In this document: piece by piece, positions 1 to 8,379 of the stretch
Numbering within the stretch: the stretch's first letter is position 1
Layout of the letters: every line of letters starts with the position of its first letter
Origin: Deltaproteobacteria bacterium
Lineage (GTDB): Bacteria; Desulfobacterota; DSM-4660; Desulfatiglandales; HGW-15
Assembly (NCBI GenBank): GCA_016931115.1
Contig: JAFGFM010000174.1
Span: forward strand, 1 to 41,055
Direction: 5' to 3'
DNA: 41,055 nt
Notes under the pieces: generated by a model
The model's input: only the letters and a program-made list of their open reading frames with translations
Database searches by the model: none
Told to the model about the DNA's origin: nothing
Translations under genes and position numbers: made by a program

Positions 1-33
1 AAAATATATTTTCTCTATATAGTCACCGGGCTC

Positions 34-88
34 GTTCAACCACAGGATAAGATTGTGGCTTCGCACAATCTATCCTTATTCGTTCGGT
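34..88 (-). other. attC-like integron recombination site A
   Basis: Read on the minus strand, the site starts with box ACCGAAC (82-88) and ends with GTTGAAC (34-40), which fits the GTTRRRY core-site consensus. Between them a 12-13 bp inverted repeat (45-57 with 64-75) closes a short loop and leaves one unpaired A, the extrahelical base typical of folded attC sites. The stop codon of the preceding gene (76-78) lies inside the site, as is usual for gene cassettes. The 5' box ACCGAAC is the exact reverse complement of GTTCGGT at the start of the same cassette (see attC B), which is what cassette circularisation predicts. The site was recognised by eye, not by a covariance model. Confidence 0.75.
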
Positions 89-522
89 GTCAATTTATGC
101 CACTCAGCTTTATATTTAACTTTACCTCTTTTACCTGAAACATCTTTATTAAAAGGAACCTTTATTTTCTCTTTGAAATCATATTTGTTGTGATCATAAT
201 CAATAACATACCCTGATACGATTATTCTTAAATATTTAGAGCGAATATCAAACTCGCAATCAACCATTGTTGACATATATTGACCATCATCGGTAGTTGT
301 AAATTCATCCATATCTACACTTTCACCATCAGTCCTTTTTTTCATAAAGAAATTTTCAATTCCACGGATATTATATTTCGGAATGTCATAATGAAATGTA
401 ATTTTATCTTCTGCATTTTCTTTGTCACATTGGATATACTCAATGGATTCATCTGTTTTTATTGAACATGAAGCAGCAAAAGCTGTACATAGTAGAAGAA
501 TAGGTATTATTATAATTTTCAT
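76..522 (-). CDS. Integron cassette gene: small lipoprotein of unknown function
   Basis: The gene encodes 148 residues, starting at MKIIIIPILLL. An upstream in-frame ATG at 573 lies across attC B and is unlikely to be used. The N-terminus is a lipoprotein signal: a hydrophobic stretch followed by a lipobox ending AASC, so the mature protein should be attached to a membrane through Cys. The remainder is hydrophilic and rich in Lys, Asp and Tyr, and I recognise no family. The gene fills one cassette between attC B upstream and attC A downstream, in the orientation expected for cassette genes, and its stop codon lies in attC A. No promoter is visible, so expression probably depends on upstream read-through. 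Confidence 0.7.
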   Translation of the reverse strand: MKIIIIPILLLCTAFAASCSIKTDESIEYIQCDKENAEDKITFHYDIPKYNIRGIENFFMKKRTDGESVDMDEFTTTDDGQYMSTMVDCEFDIRSKYLRIIVSGYVIDYDHNKYDFKEKIKVPFNKDVSGKRGKVKYKAEWHKLTPNE

Positions 523-531
523 TATTTCCAC

Positions 532-598
532 ACCGAACGCGCTGCATAAGCGGATTGGCAAGCTTTTCGCCAATTCCGACTTGATGCTGATGTTAGAG
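532..598 (-). other. attC-like integron recombination site B
   Basis: On the minus strand the site runs from box CTCTAAC (592-598) to box GTTCGGT (532-538). An inner stem CGGATTGGC (551-559) with GCCAATTCCG (569-578) leaves one base unpaired, as in folded attC sites. The stop codon of the upstream gene (593-595) lies inside the first box. The last box, GTTCGGT, pairs perfectly with the first box of attC A, and the first box, CTCTAAC, pairs perfectly with GTTAGAG at the end of attC C. This cross-matching between consecutive sites is the signature of inserted cassettes. Confidence 0.78.
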
Positions 599-1045
599 CT
601 TTTGTTCCTTTATTTTATACTTACCTGGTTCATTAAATATTTGGATTTCGACTTTGTATTTATTATTTTCAATTTCATGACCATTCTCTGCAATATATGA
701 GATTAATAAGCCATTTTTATTTTCAATGATCTTTGGTTGTTCAAATGTGTTTTCATGATGGTCATTGTCATATATAGTTAATGTTTTAATTGCTTTGGTA
801 TAACCTTCATTTGAATAGTCTTGCATCCACTGTATGTATAACCAAGAGCAACCATATAAAAATTCAACGTATATTACTCTATAAAACCCTTTTTCAATTT
901 TATAATCCCAATGTCCCAATGATTGAATGCTTGTAATATGAGCACTATGGGATTGCATCAACCTTTCAAAGGAGAACATTGCTGATGATGCATTGTTTGT
1001 AATAATAAAAAGTAAGAAAATTGTGATTGTAATTATTTTTTTCAT
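593..1045 (-). CDS. Integron cassette gene: secreted protein of unknown function
   Basis: The gene encodes 150 residues, starting at MKKIITITIFLL only a few bases after the attC C boundary. A longer start at 1078 would run through the attC site and is rejected. The N-terminus is a typical Sec signal peptide: Lys-Lys, a hydrophobic core, then a likely cleavage site after NASSA. The mature part has many aromatic residues (FYRVIYVEFLYG, WLYIQW) and I recognise no family. It fills the cassette bounded by attC C and attC B, and its TAA overlaps the attC B box. Like its neighbour it encodes an exported product, which is common among sedentary cassette genes. Confidence 0.68.
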   Translation of the reverse strand: MKKIITITIFLLFIITNNASSAMFSFERLMQSHSAHITSIQSLGHWDYKIEKGFYRVIYVEFLYGCSWLYIQWMQDYSNEGYTKAIKTLTIYDNDHHENTFEQPKIIENKNGLLISYIAENGHEIENNKYKVEIQIFNEPGKYKIKEQKL

Positions 1046-1053
1046 TGCTGCTG

Positions 1054-1115
1054 CTCTAACGCCAGGTTTAACCGGCAAGGCGTCAGCCTTGTCGGCGTTG
1101 AAACCTTTGTTATGT
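1054..1115 (-). other. attC-like integron recombination site C
   Basis: On the minus strand the site begins with box ACATAAC (1109-1115) and ends with GTTAGAG (1054-1060). The two arms, AGGTTTCAACGCCGACAAGGC-like on one side and a slightly shorter copy on the other, form a long imperfect stem with unpaired bases around a GTCA-type tip. The TAA of the upstream reading frame (1110-1112) is inside the first box. GTTAGAG matches the complement of the first box of attC B, so the DNA between the two sites behaves as one cassette. Confidence 0.78.
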
Positions 1116-1475
1116 TTTATTAAAGACTTTGTATGTTGTTCCTTTGGGCAACCACCTAAGATATTTTATAAAATCATCTTCAATTATTTTTCGAGATTGT
1201 TTGCCTGGCTCTTTCTCTTCTATCAATAAATATTGCCCAGAAAATATTTTTAACAAGAAATTAATAATGTTTTTTGCTCTTGTATCTGGGTTGCCAAGAC
1301 ACTCACTATGTGTATGCCAGTCTGCTCCAAATACGCCAACAATATCATCATTTTCACCAAGATCATAAATTTGAAGGTCACCGAAACCATTTGGAAGTTC
1401 TATAAACAGTGACTCCTTTTCCTCTCGGAATTTATATTTTCCTTCAATTAGTAAAGGTTTTATTTCAGGAACAAA
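1110..1475 (-). pseudogene. 5'-truncated integron cassette gene
   Basis: A minus-strand frame runs open from 1475 down to TAA at 1110-1112, about 121 codons, with protein-like composition (for example LPNGFGDLQIYDLGEND, VGVFGADWHTHSE and a final KGTTYKVFNKT). It has no ATG, GTG or TTG near its 5' end and is cut off by an in-frame TAA at 1476-1478. Beyond that I find no second recombination box matching ACATAAC, so the front of this cassette seems to have been deleted or replaced. I recognise no family. The stop codon inside attC C supports it being a former cassette gene. Confidence 0.55.
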
Positions 1476-2005
1476 TTATTCACTTGATCCGGCTATCTTT
1501 ACATTTTGAATGTTATACAGAAAGATGAACCGGGATATTAATAAAAAATAATATAAATCAGGGTGTTAACCCCAATTCAAAACCGAAACCATTTTGATAA
1601 TGAACAGCACCACAAAAAGCGTGCTGAATATAACTACCTATATTTAAAAGGAAAAAATATTTTAAAGCTGATGGATAGTACTTAATTGAATAAAAATAAT
1701 CAAATAGAAAAAGCATTTTGTTAAATACAAGGTTATTGGACAAGTCGAAAAATAAGGCTAAGATTTTTTCGTCACAACAGATCCAGGGTATTAAAGGGTT
1801 TTTGTAGGGTAACGCGGCAGCGTGCCCCAATGGCACAGGCTCTGTGCCACTACGAATAAATTAAATGCTATAGAATGAGAAAGACAAAATGGATTCCTAT
1901 TGCTATGGGAATGACGACTTTAATAGAATAGGTCGCGGGATGAAAAAGAAAAACTTGATTCTCCGATCGGTGTCGGGGAATAATGTGTAAAAAAAATTGA
2001 TTGAA
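1476..2005. other. Non-coding stretch at the edge of the integron remnant
   Basis: I see no supportable gene here. It is AT-rich and contains one copy of the dispersed repeat with TGGATTCC and GGGAATGACGA halves (about 1886-1920) and a GC-rich palindromic patch near 1815-1850 (GGCACAGGCTCTGTGCC). A 92-codon minus-strand frame at 1558-1836 crosses this patch and looks spurious. No integrase gene or attI-like site is visible, although this is the side where one would be expected. Confidence 0.5.
1886..1920. repeat. Dispersed short repeat (TGGATTCC...GGGAATGACGA), copy 1
   Basis: About 35 bp with an imperfect inverted repeat (GGATTCC/GGGAAT) ending in ATGACGACTT. Related copies lie at 2545-2597, 2602-2637 and 38745-38776, so this is a genome-type dispersed element and not a gene. 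Confidence 0.6.
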
Positions 2006-2108
2006 TTATTCCTGCCATATTTTCAATTTCTCAATTCCTTTGAAATGCTTTTTTCTTGCTTCTAAAGTAATCAATAACAATATCAGTATCGATCAGGATA
2101 TTTTCCAT
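2006..2108 (-). pseudogene. PIN-domain (VapC-type) toxin remnant with the core deleted
   Basis: The reading frame starts at ATG 2108, overlapping the antitoxin stop by 16 nt as in normal vapBC operons. It begins MENILIDTDIVIDYF, a typical PIN N-terminus with the first catalytic Asp (ILIDTDI). After about 17 residues the frame is lost. In another frame the sequence continues EARKKHFKGIEKLKIW and ends at TAA 2006-2008, which resembles the usual end of PIN proteins (a ...KHFxxIxGL... motif). About 100 residues of a normal PIN domain, including the other acidic active-site residues, are missing. The gene is therefore an internal deletion derivative and should be inactive. Confidence 0.68.
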
Positions 2109-2314
2109 TGATTTATTATATCTCTGCCGCTAAGGACTTCTTTAATATCATCTTCTGACCACACATGATCATTATTAATTAGAGCATCCAGTTTTTTTCT
2201 TTTCACTTTAGCGGAGATGACAATTCTTATCTCATCACCTACTTCAAAAGGCAGATCCTTTAATTCAATAAAGCCCCTTTTTTTAATTATTGTCTCGTAC
2301 ACATGTGTTTCCAT
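2093..2314 (-). CDS. Antitoxin of a decayed VapBC-like module
   Basis: A 73-residue acidic/basic protein. Its N-terminal half (KKRGFIELKDLPFEVGDEIRIVI) reads like a small beta-rich DNA-binding antitoxin of the AbrB/VapB kind. The C-terminal half (WSEDDIKEVLSGRDIINQW) looks like the flexible toxin-binding tail. It starts at ATG 2314 and its last codons overlap the start of the PIN remnant, the standard antitoxin-toxin arrangement. The antitoxin frame is intact while the toxin is not, so it is now an orphan. The exact antitoxin family is an inference from context. Confidence 0.7.
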   Translation of the reverse strand: METHVYETIIKKRGFIELKDLPFEVGDEIRIVISAKVKRKKLDALINNDHVWSEDDIKEVLSGRDIINQWKIS

Positions 2315-2677
2315 TTTACCTTACCTGCCTTTAGATGTTTATTTTTTGTTTCACATTATACAATCAGGAAAAATAATGTATCAACTTAAATAATGAAGGA
2401 ATGAAAAACCGCGATAAAAAAGGGAATTTACCCATTAACTGACCGCGATTTTTTGAATGCCAATAAATTTATTAGTTGTGTATTCAGCCCACCTTTCATG
2501 GGAATAACAGACAAACAGAATAGTCGTAGAATGATTAAGTAAATACTGGATTCCCGTTGCTATTTATCCAGTATTTTATGCGGGGCGGGAATGACGAATA
2601 TAAAATGGATTCCCATCTTCATGGGAATGACGACTTTATGAAATAAACCTGGAAATAACACGATTAATAACAGACTA
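2315..2677. other. Intergenic stretch with dispersed repeats
   Basis: No gene is supported. Two adjacent copies of the TGGATTCC/GGGAATGACGA repeat (2545-2597 and 2602-2637) occupy its right part. The first copy contains an insertion between its halves and carries a longer inverted repeat (ATACTGGAT...ATCCAGTAT). The rest is AT-rich sequence without recognisable signals. Confidence 0.5.
2545..2637. repeat. Dispersed short repeat, copies 2 and 3 in tandem
   Basis: Two copies of the GGATTCC...GGGAATGACGA element, at 2545-2597 (with an extra internal hairpin) and 2602-2637. Copy 3 is nearly the same as the copy at 1886, sharing AAAATGGATTCC, ATGGGAATGACGACTT. Confidence 0.6.
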
Positions 2678-2784
2678 TTAAAAATATTTATTTTTGTATG
2701 CTTCAACAAATATATCAGGGGAAATACTGGCTTGCTTTAAAATACTATAACTTCATCACCTGAGAGGATGGGCAGCTCAGGCAT
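2678..2784 (-). pseudogene. HicA toxin remnant with the core deleted
   Basis: Starting at ATG 2784, which overlaps the hicB-like stop codon by 8 nt, the frame reads MPELPILSGDEVI, a typical HicA N-terminus, then meets TAA at 2737. In a shifted frame the DNA continues ILKQASISPDIFVEAY up to TAA 2678-2680, which resembles the usual HicA ending (...LRxILKQAGISxEEF...). The middle, including the dsRBD-like fold and the catalytic His region, is gone. This is an internal deletion product, presumably inactive. Confidence 0.62.
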
Positions 2785-2983
2785 TAGCAGATACCTTAAA
2801 TGTTGTAAGAATAGATCGAGGAATAGGGTTTAAAGGGAATTCCTCAAGATATAGTTCTGTTGCTTCCTTAAGATTTATAACCGCCTCCTCAATTGTTTCT
2901 CCCTGGCTAGCGGTACCAATCTCAGGGCATTCTGCAACATACAGATTATCTTCTTTATGTATCACTGCTGTGAATGTATTCAT
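2777..2983 (-). CDS. HicB-family antitoxin (UPF0150-like)
   Basis: A 68-residue protein with the compact HicB N-terminal fold: MNTFTAVIHKEDNLYVAECPEIGTASQG, then ETIEEAVINLKEATELYLEE. This is the classic pattern of a beta strand, the A-E-CPE-LG-A/S-QG motif and an amphipathic helix. It lacks a long C-terminal DNA-binding domain, as short HicB proteins do. Its known role is to bind and neutralise the HicA mRNA interferase and repress the operon. The partner gene immediately downstream (stop/start overlap) is a deleted remnant, so this antitoxin has no intact local target. Confidence 0.82.
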   Translation of the reverse strand: MNTFTAVIHKEDNLYVAECPEIGTASQGETIEEAVINLKEATELYLEEFPLNPIPRSILTTFKVSANA

Positions 2984-3105
2984 TATTTTGTTCCTTCTCT
3001 ATTTTAAAAATTTAAACATATTATCTTTAACATAATTTAAAAATACAAGCCTTTTTTAGCACAGAAAAACCTGAGCTCAATCAGAATTGAAAGCACAGTT
3101 TACAT

Positions 3106-4320
3106 CTAATATAGAAACCCGAAAAGCCATAAAGGTATAACGTTCTGATTGCCGATCTCTATGTCATCCTTGACTATATATGAATTATCCTGTGCTTCTA
3201 TTTGTGATCTGCCTTTACTCCTTCCTCCAACTTCGAACAGATATTTATTATCAACCAAAAAATCTCCCTTTTTAGGGATAGCAATTGTCGAACCGCTCCC
3301 TTTTATCTGCTGGGCGAAAAAGGTCTCACGAAGTATTCCCCTCATGGCTTCAATGCCGATATTACCTGCAAGCGCCTTAAGAAGGTTTGTATTTTCAATA
3401 TATATCTTGGAAGGTTTTCTCACCAACCGATATCCCGATTCAGCAGGAAGCAAACTTATCAGAAGGCGGGCGCGTTCCAGGGCATCCAGATATATATATA
3501 CAAACTCCTTGGATATATTCAGGTCACGTGACATCTTTTCAATATTTGGTGTAAAAGGCTGAGATGTTGCAACCAGCCACAGTATACGTTTAATTACCGG
3601 TATATATGCTGTCTTGACTCCTATGGATGAAGGAATATCTTCATAAAAAATCTTCTCCAGGATATTAAGCATCCTGGGAAGATATTCTGTGATTCCTTCA
3701 AGAAAATAAGGATATACCCCGTGATCAATATAATCTCTGAAATATCCAAGTATCGGCCCTTTTTCTGAGATACCTTTTGCCAGTTCAAAATGCTTTTCCA
3801 GAAGAACAGGTAATGATATCTGAGGAGAGAAAATACCCTCTGCAAAAAAAAGATATTCCCTGAAAGATAGACCGCTTAAGGTATAAAGCACCGCTCGTCT
3901 TGAGAGGTCACTGATACCAGATTGAAGTGCAATCGCAGAACTGCCTGAAAATCGTATCTTTGCTTCCGGAAAAGCATCATAAATATTTTTAATCTCCTGT
4001 GCCCAGTTATTGAATTTATGAATTTCATCAATAAAAATGGATTGTCCACCAAGTTTAAAAAATGACGAAGCGATTTCATAGATGCCTAATGCCTGAACAC
4101 GTATGTGGTCAGCAGAAATGTAGAGATGCTTATTGTCAGATTCACCTTCATCAACAAGGCGTTGAAGAAGTATAGTGGTCTTTCCTGTGCCTCTGGCTCC
4201 AATTATCCCTGATAGCCTAATATCCCAATTTATTTTTTCAATGAAGGCCCTTCTTTTGGCTCGAGATATCAGTTTCAGTAGCCTTGTCTGAATTTCAAAA
4301 AATTCACTTAAATCGATCAT
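3106..4320 (-). CDS. AAA ATPase with C-terminal DUF4143 domain
   Basis: A 404-residue protein of the ATPase/DUF4143 family, which is widespread in anaerobic bacteria and archaea and of unclear cellular role. The Walker A motif GARGTGKT is at residues 41-48 and Walker B (SIFIDEIH) is around 95-101, followed by a sensor-like GSSA near 126. The C-terminal half carries a winged-helix-like segment (PNIEKMSRDLNISKEFVYIYLDALERARLL) and a nuclease-like end (FLVDNKYLFEVGG). The length is normal and the frame intact. The ATG is only a few bases from a good TATAAT box, with no ribosome binding site, suggesting a leaderless mRNA. It stands alone between the decayed HicBA locus and uvrA. Confidence 0.85.
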   Translation of the reverse strand: MIDLSEFFEIQTRLLKLISRAKRRAFIEKINWDIRLSGIIGARGTGKTTILLQRLVDEGESDNKHLYISADHIRVQALGIYEIASSFFKLGGQSIFIDEIHKFNNWAQEIKNIYDAFPEAKIRFSGSSAIALQSGISDLSRRAVLYTLSGLSFREYLFFAEGIFSPQISLPVLLEKHFELAKGISEKGPILGYFRDYIDHGVYPYFLEGITEYLPRMLNILEKIFYEDIPSSIGVKTAYIPVIKRILWLVATSQPFTPNIEKMSRDLNISKEFVYIYLDALERARLLISLLPAESGYRLVRKPSKIYIENTNLLKALAGNIGIEAMRGILRETFFAQQIKGSGSTIAIPKKGDFLVDNKYLFEVGGRSKGRSQIEAQDNSYIVKDDIEIGNQNVIPLWLFGFLY

Positions 4321-4324
4321 AAAA

Positions 4325-4347
4325 ATTATACCATAATGTAAACAATG
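4325..4347 (-). promoter_or_regulatory. Extended -10 promoter with operator-like repeat, leaderless start
   Basis: On the minus strand TGGTATAAT (extended -10; TATAAT at 4330-4325) lies five bases from the ATPase ATG, so transcription should begin at or next to the start codon. The 10-mer GTAAACAATG occurs on the plus strand at 4338-4347, inside the spacer, and again at 4371-4380, consistent with a binding site for a repressor, perhaps the ATPase itself. There is no good -35 hexamer. Confidence 0.5.
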
Positions 4348-4540
4348 TTATATTTATATTAAATCGTAAGGTAAACAATGCGGTATATTGATAAAATAGT
4401 CAACTATAGATTACGAAAAAATTTTCTAGGCACAGGAAATTCCAAAATCCTATTCATCAGGGACAGAGAGTTAAAAGCTGCCGCCGTCGTCACAGACTAT
4501 GGCGGGCCAGGCAAGTCTCAAAGCTGAAGGTTAAAACAAC

Positions 4541-7354
4541 TTAAAGCACCTTCTTAAGGTAGGCGGCTGTATAAGAGCTCTCCGAATTAATAATCTCCTC
4601 AGGTGTGCCAGTTGCTACAATATTACCACCCGCATCTCCCCCTTCAGGGCCAAGGTCTATTATGTAATCTGCTGTCTTGATCACATCAAGGTTGTGTTCT
4701 ATCACGATAACGGTGTTGTTCAATGATACAAGGTATCTCAATACCTCAACGAGTTTTTTTATATCCTCAAAATGGAGCCCGGTCGTGGGTTCATCAAGCA
4801 GGTAGAGTGTCTTGCCTGTGTCTCTTTTAGACAGTTCCCGTGCGAGTTTTATCCTCTGTGCCTCACCGCCGGAAAGTGTGGTAGCAGACTGACCCAGCTT
4901 CACATAGCCAAGCCCTACCTCTACAAGGGTCTTAAGCTTGTTTTTGATATTGGGGATATTTTCAAAGAATTTAAACCCCTGGTTAATGGTCATATCCAGC
5001 ACCTCAGCGATGTTCATTCCCCTGTACTTTATCTCTAATGTATCCCTGTTGAATCTGCTCCCCTTGCAGGTCTCGCAGAGCACATGGACATCGGGCAGAA
5101 AATGCATCTCTATCTTTATTAGCCCGTCACCATTACATGCCTCGCATCTGCCGCCCTTAACATTGAAACTGAACCTGCCGGGGCTGTAACCCCTTATCTT
5201 TGACTCGGGGAGCATGGCAAAGAGATCCCTGACATATGCAAATATGCCTGTATAGGTGGCAGGGTTTGAGCGCGGTGTCTTGCCTATGGGGGTCTGGTCT
5301 ATGCTTATTACCTTGTCTATGTATTCTATACCTTTTATCTCTTTCACCTTACCGACTCCTCTTTTTGACCTGTAGAGTCTCTGGGCAATGGCAGGGTAGA
5401 GGGTCTCATTAATAAGTGTGCTTTTGCCTGAACCTGATACACCTGTGACGCATATGAATTGCTCCAGGGGAAATTCAACATCTATGTTCTTGAGGTTGTT
5501 CTGCTCTGCACCGCGGATCACAAGTTTTTTACCACTGCCTTTTTTTCTTTTATCAGGCACAGGTATTTTAAGCCTGCCTGAAAGATATTTACCTGTGATT
5601 GACACTTCTGATTTTAAAAGCTCTTTTGGCGTCCCGCTGAATACCACCTCGCCGCCGTTTATGCCTGCGCCCGGACCCATATCAATTACCCAGTCGGCAG
5701 ACTCTATGGTTTCAGAGTCATGCTCGACAATGAGTACGCTGTTACCAAGCTCCTTTAGCCTCATGAGATTATCAAGCAAAAGCCGGTTATCCTTCTGGTG
5801 AAGTCCAATACTCGGTTCATCCAGCACATATAGAACACCGGCCAAGCCTGAGCTTATCTGTGTTGCAAGCCTGATCCGCTGGTTTTCACCTCCTGACAGC
5901 GTTGCTGATGACCTGTCCAGACTCAGGTATGAAAGGCCCACATTATTGAGAAAGGTGATTCTGTCCTTCAGCTCTTTGATTATTCGTCTGGCAATATTCT
6001 CTTCTTTTGGTGTCAGCGAAAGGGTGTTAAAGAATTCTTGTGCCCTGCTGATGGAAAAGGCAGTGAGTTCATTTATGGAATGTCCGCCCACCTTTACTGC
6101 CCTGCTTATCTCCTTGATCCTTGAACCCCTGCACGCTGGGCAGTCCATAACGCTCATGAATCTCTCTATCTCTTCCCTTGCCTGTATGGAATCTGTCTCC
6201 CTGTATCTCCTTTCAAGGGAAGGCAGCACCCCTTCAAACGGGCGTTTATACTCATAGCGCTTCCCCTCCTTTTCAAAACAGAAACTAATCTCCTCGGCGC
6301 CTGAACCCTGCATCAGGATATCCTGTATCTTTTTACCGAGGCTTCCATAGGACTGGTATATGTCAATCTCAAAGTGTTTGCACAGGGATTCAAGCATCTG
6401 CTGGAAATAGAGGGAGTTTCTTTTTGACCAGGGAGAGATTGCCCCCTCTCTTAAGGAAAGGGATGGGTCAGGCACAACAAGGTCAGTGTCAAGATATCTC
6501 TTTTTACCCAGGCCGCTGCATTCAGTGCAGGCCCCATGGGGGTTATTAAATGAAAACATCTGAGGCGTAAGCTCTGGTATGCTTATGCCGCATTTCCTGC
6601 ATGCGGCATTAGTGCTGAAAAATATCTCTTCAGCCCCAATAACATCGATAATGGCCTGGCCATTGGCCATCTTAAGGGCAAGCTCCATTGAGTCGGTCAG
6701 GCGGTTTTTTATCTCATTAGTGATAATGAGTCTGTCAATTATTACACTTATATCGTGCTTTTTGTTTTTATCCGGGATGATCTCTTCTTCAAGAAGCCTG
6801 ACCTCATTATCTATCCTGATGCGTGTAAAGCCATCCTTTCTCAGGTTGTTAAAGAGCTTACCGAATTCGCCCTTTCGCCCCTCCACAAGGGGCGCCATGA
6901 TCTGGATTCTTGTATTCGGTTCAAGTGCAATGATCCTGTCCACAATGGCCTGTGTTGTCTGTGAGGATATCTCTATGCCGCAAACAGGGCAGTGGGGATG
7001 ACCTATCCTTGCATAGAGCAGCCTGAGATAATCATAAACTTCCGTGACTGTGGCAACAGTTGAACGGGGGTTTCTTGCTGAGACCATCTGCTCTATGGAT
7101 ATTGCCGGTGAGAGACCGTCTATGCAATCCACATCAGGCTTATCCATCTGCTCAAGAAACTGCCTTGCATAAGCAGAAAGGGATTCTACATAGCGTCTCT
7201 GCCCCTCAGCATAGATGGTGTCAAAGGCAAGGGATGATTTCCCTGACCCTGATAGGCCGGTAATCACAACCATTTTATCCCTCGGGATATCAAGGCTTAT
7301 GTTCTTAAGATTATGTACCCTTGCGCCCCTTATCCTGATAACACCTGCAGTCAT
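4541..7354 (-). CDS. uvrA: Excinuclease ABC subunit A
   Basis: A 937-residue UvrA, full length compared with about 940 in E. coli. It is the damage-sensing ATPase of nucleotide excision repair, working as a dimer with UvrB. Both ABC modules are present: Walker A GLSGSGKS at residues 33-40 and GVSGSGKS in the second half, signature motifs LSGGENQR and LSGGEAQR, and matching Walker B segments ([20 protein letters not shown]). Zinc-binding Cys pairs are visible (CPVCG, CRKCG/CTEC, CEAC...CETC). The start is three bases after the pdxA stop codon, so it is probably translated with pdxA from one mRNA. No SOS (LexA) box was sought or recognised near it. Confidence 0.97.
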   Translation of the reverse strand: MTAGVIRIRGARVHNLKNISLDIPRDKMVVITGLSGSGKSSLAFDTIYAEGQRRYVESLSAYARQFLEQMDKPDVDCIDGLSPAISIEQMVSARNPRSTVATVTEVYDYLRLLYARIGHPHCPVCGIEISSQTTQAIVDRIIALEPNTRIQIMAPLVEGRKGEFGKLFNNLRKDGFTRIRIDNEVRLLEEEIIPDKNKKHDISVIIDRLIITNEIKNRLTDSMELALKMANGQAIIDVIGAEEIFFSTNAACRKCGISIPELTPQMFSFNNPHGACTECSGLGKKRYLDTDLVVPDPSLSLREGAISPWSKRNSLYFQQMLESLCKHFEIDIYQSYGSLGKKIQDILMQGSGAEEISFCFEKEGKRYEYKRPFEGVLPSLERRYRETDSIQAREEIERFMSVMDCPACRGSRIKEISRAVKVGGHSINELTAFSISRAQEFFNTLSLTPKEENIARRIIKELKDRITFLNNVGLSYLSLDRSSATLSGGENQRIRLATQISSGLAGVLYVLDEPSIGLHQKDNRLLLDNLMRLKELGNSVLIVEHDSETIESADWVIDMGPGAGINGGEVVFSGTPKELLKSEVSITGKYLSGRLKIPVPDKRKKGSGKKLVIRGAEQNNLKNIDVEFPLEQFICVTGVSGSGKSTLINETLYPAIAQRLYRSKRGVGKVKEIKGIEYIDKVISIDQTPIGKTPRSNPATYTGIFAYVRDLFAMLPESKIRGYSPGRFSFNVKGGRCEACNGDGLIKIEMHFLPDVHVLCETCKGSRFNRDTLEIKYRGMNIAEVLDMTINQGFKFFENIPNIKNKLKTLVEVGLGYVKLGQSATTLSGGEAQRIKLARELSKRDTGKTLYLLDEPTTGLHFEDIKKLVEVLRYLVSLNNTVIVIEHNLDVIKTADYIIDLGPEGGDAGGNIVATGTPEEIINSESSYTAAYLKKVL

Positions 7355-7357
7355 CTC

Positions 7358-8365
7358 TCATTTACCCGCATGTTTCTTTCTGTTAAACGCCATGCGGGCA
7401 GCCATGAGTATTGCTGCCTTAAGGCTCATATGGTCAGCAATGCCTTTACCTGCAATATCATATGCTGTGCCATGATCCACAGACGTCCTTATGATGGGTA
7501 GACCCAGTGTGACATTTACACCGTCTGAAAAATGGATAAGCTTAAGCGGGATGAGCCCCTGATCATGATACATGTTTACTACAGCGTCATATTGGCCTGT
7601 TATTGCTTTGGGATAGAGCGTATCAGCGGGAAGGGGGCCTGTAACATCAAATCCCATATCAATTGCCTTTTGGACTGCAGGGCGGATGCATGTTATCTCT
7701 TCAGTGCCAAAAAGACCCTCCTCCCCGGCATGCGGGTTAAGGGCCGCTACTGCAATACGAGGAGAGCTGATATTGAAATCTCTTTTCAGGGAAAGTGCTG
7801 TTATGGATATTGTTTTAAAAATATTTTCAATGGAGATCTTATCAGGGACATCCCTTAGAGCGCAGTGAATTGTTACCAGCGTTACCCTGAGTTTATCCCC
7901 TGCAAGCATCATGACAAAATCACGGGTATTTGTGAGATGCGCAAGCAACTCTGTGTGGCCATCAAAGTTAAACCCTGCCCTGTTCATAAGCGCCTTGTTT
8001 ATAGGGCAGGTCACTATGCCTGAAATTTTCCCTTTCACAGCCATGTCAACAGCAGAGAGTATGTATTCCACCATGGCCCTGCCACCCGCAGGGGAGGGTA
8101 TGCCTGGCACAAAATCAGCCTCTTCAAGTGAGGATAACCTTATAACCTCCAGCCGGCCCTTTTGACCAACAGCCTCTTCAGGAGAGGTGATTTCATTTAT
8201 CGTGATAGATTTATCAATATAGTTAGAAAGTACTCCTGGGTCGCCAATGATAATTGGCCTGCATATCCTGAATATATCATCCTCATGAAATACTTTTGCG
8301 ATTATCTCCGGCCCCACACCCGATGGGTCTCCCATTGTTATGCCTGTTACAACTCTTGTATCCAT
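7358..8365 (-). CDS. pdxA: 4-hydroxythreonine-4-phosphate dehydrogenase
   Basis: A 335-residue PdxA, the NAD-dependent metalloenzyme that oxidises 4-phosphohydroxy-L-threonine in the DXP-dependent route to pyridoxal phosphate. It begins with the family motif [15 protein letters not shown]. The three metal-binding His regions are visible: [20 protein letters not shown] and [11 protein letters not shown], and the C-terminal [10 protein letters not shown] is also present. It lies 14 bases after the response-regulator gene and 3 bases before uvrA, so the three minus-strand genes are probably co-transcribed. No pdxJ is in the window. Confidence 0.95.
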   Translation of the reverse strand: MDTRVVTGITMGDPSGVGPEIIAKVFHEDDIFRICRPIIIGDPGVLSNYIDKSITINEITSPEEAVGQKGRLEVIRLSSLEEADFVPGIPSPAGGRAMVEYILSAVDMAVKGKISGIVTCPINKALMNRAGFNFDGHTELLAHLTNTRDFVMMLAGDKLRVTLVTIHCALRDVPDKISIENIFKTISITALSLKRDFNISSPRIAVAALNPHAGEEGLFGTEEITCIRPAVQKAIDMGFDVTGPLPADTLYPKAITGQYDAVVNMYHDQGLIPLKLIHFSDGVNVTLGLPIIRTSVDHGTAYDIAGKGIADHMSLKAAILMAARMAFNRKKHAGK

Positions 8366-8379
8366 AATGTGATTATATT

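Noticed and set aside
1558-1836. A 92-codon minus-strand frame starting MPLGHAAALPYKNP
   Set aside because: It begins in a palindromic repeat patch, has no ribosome site or recognised motif and lies in repeat-like, low-complexity DNA.
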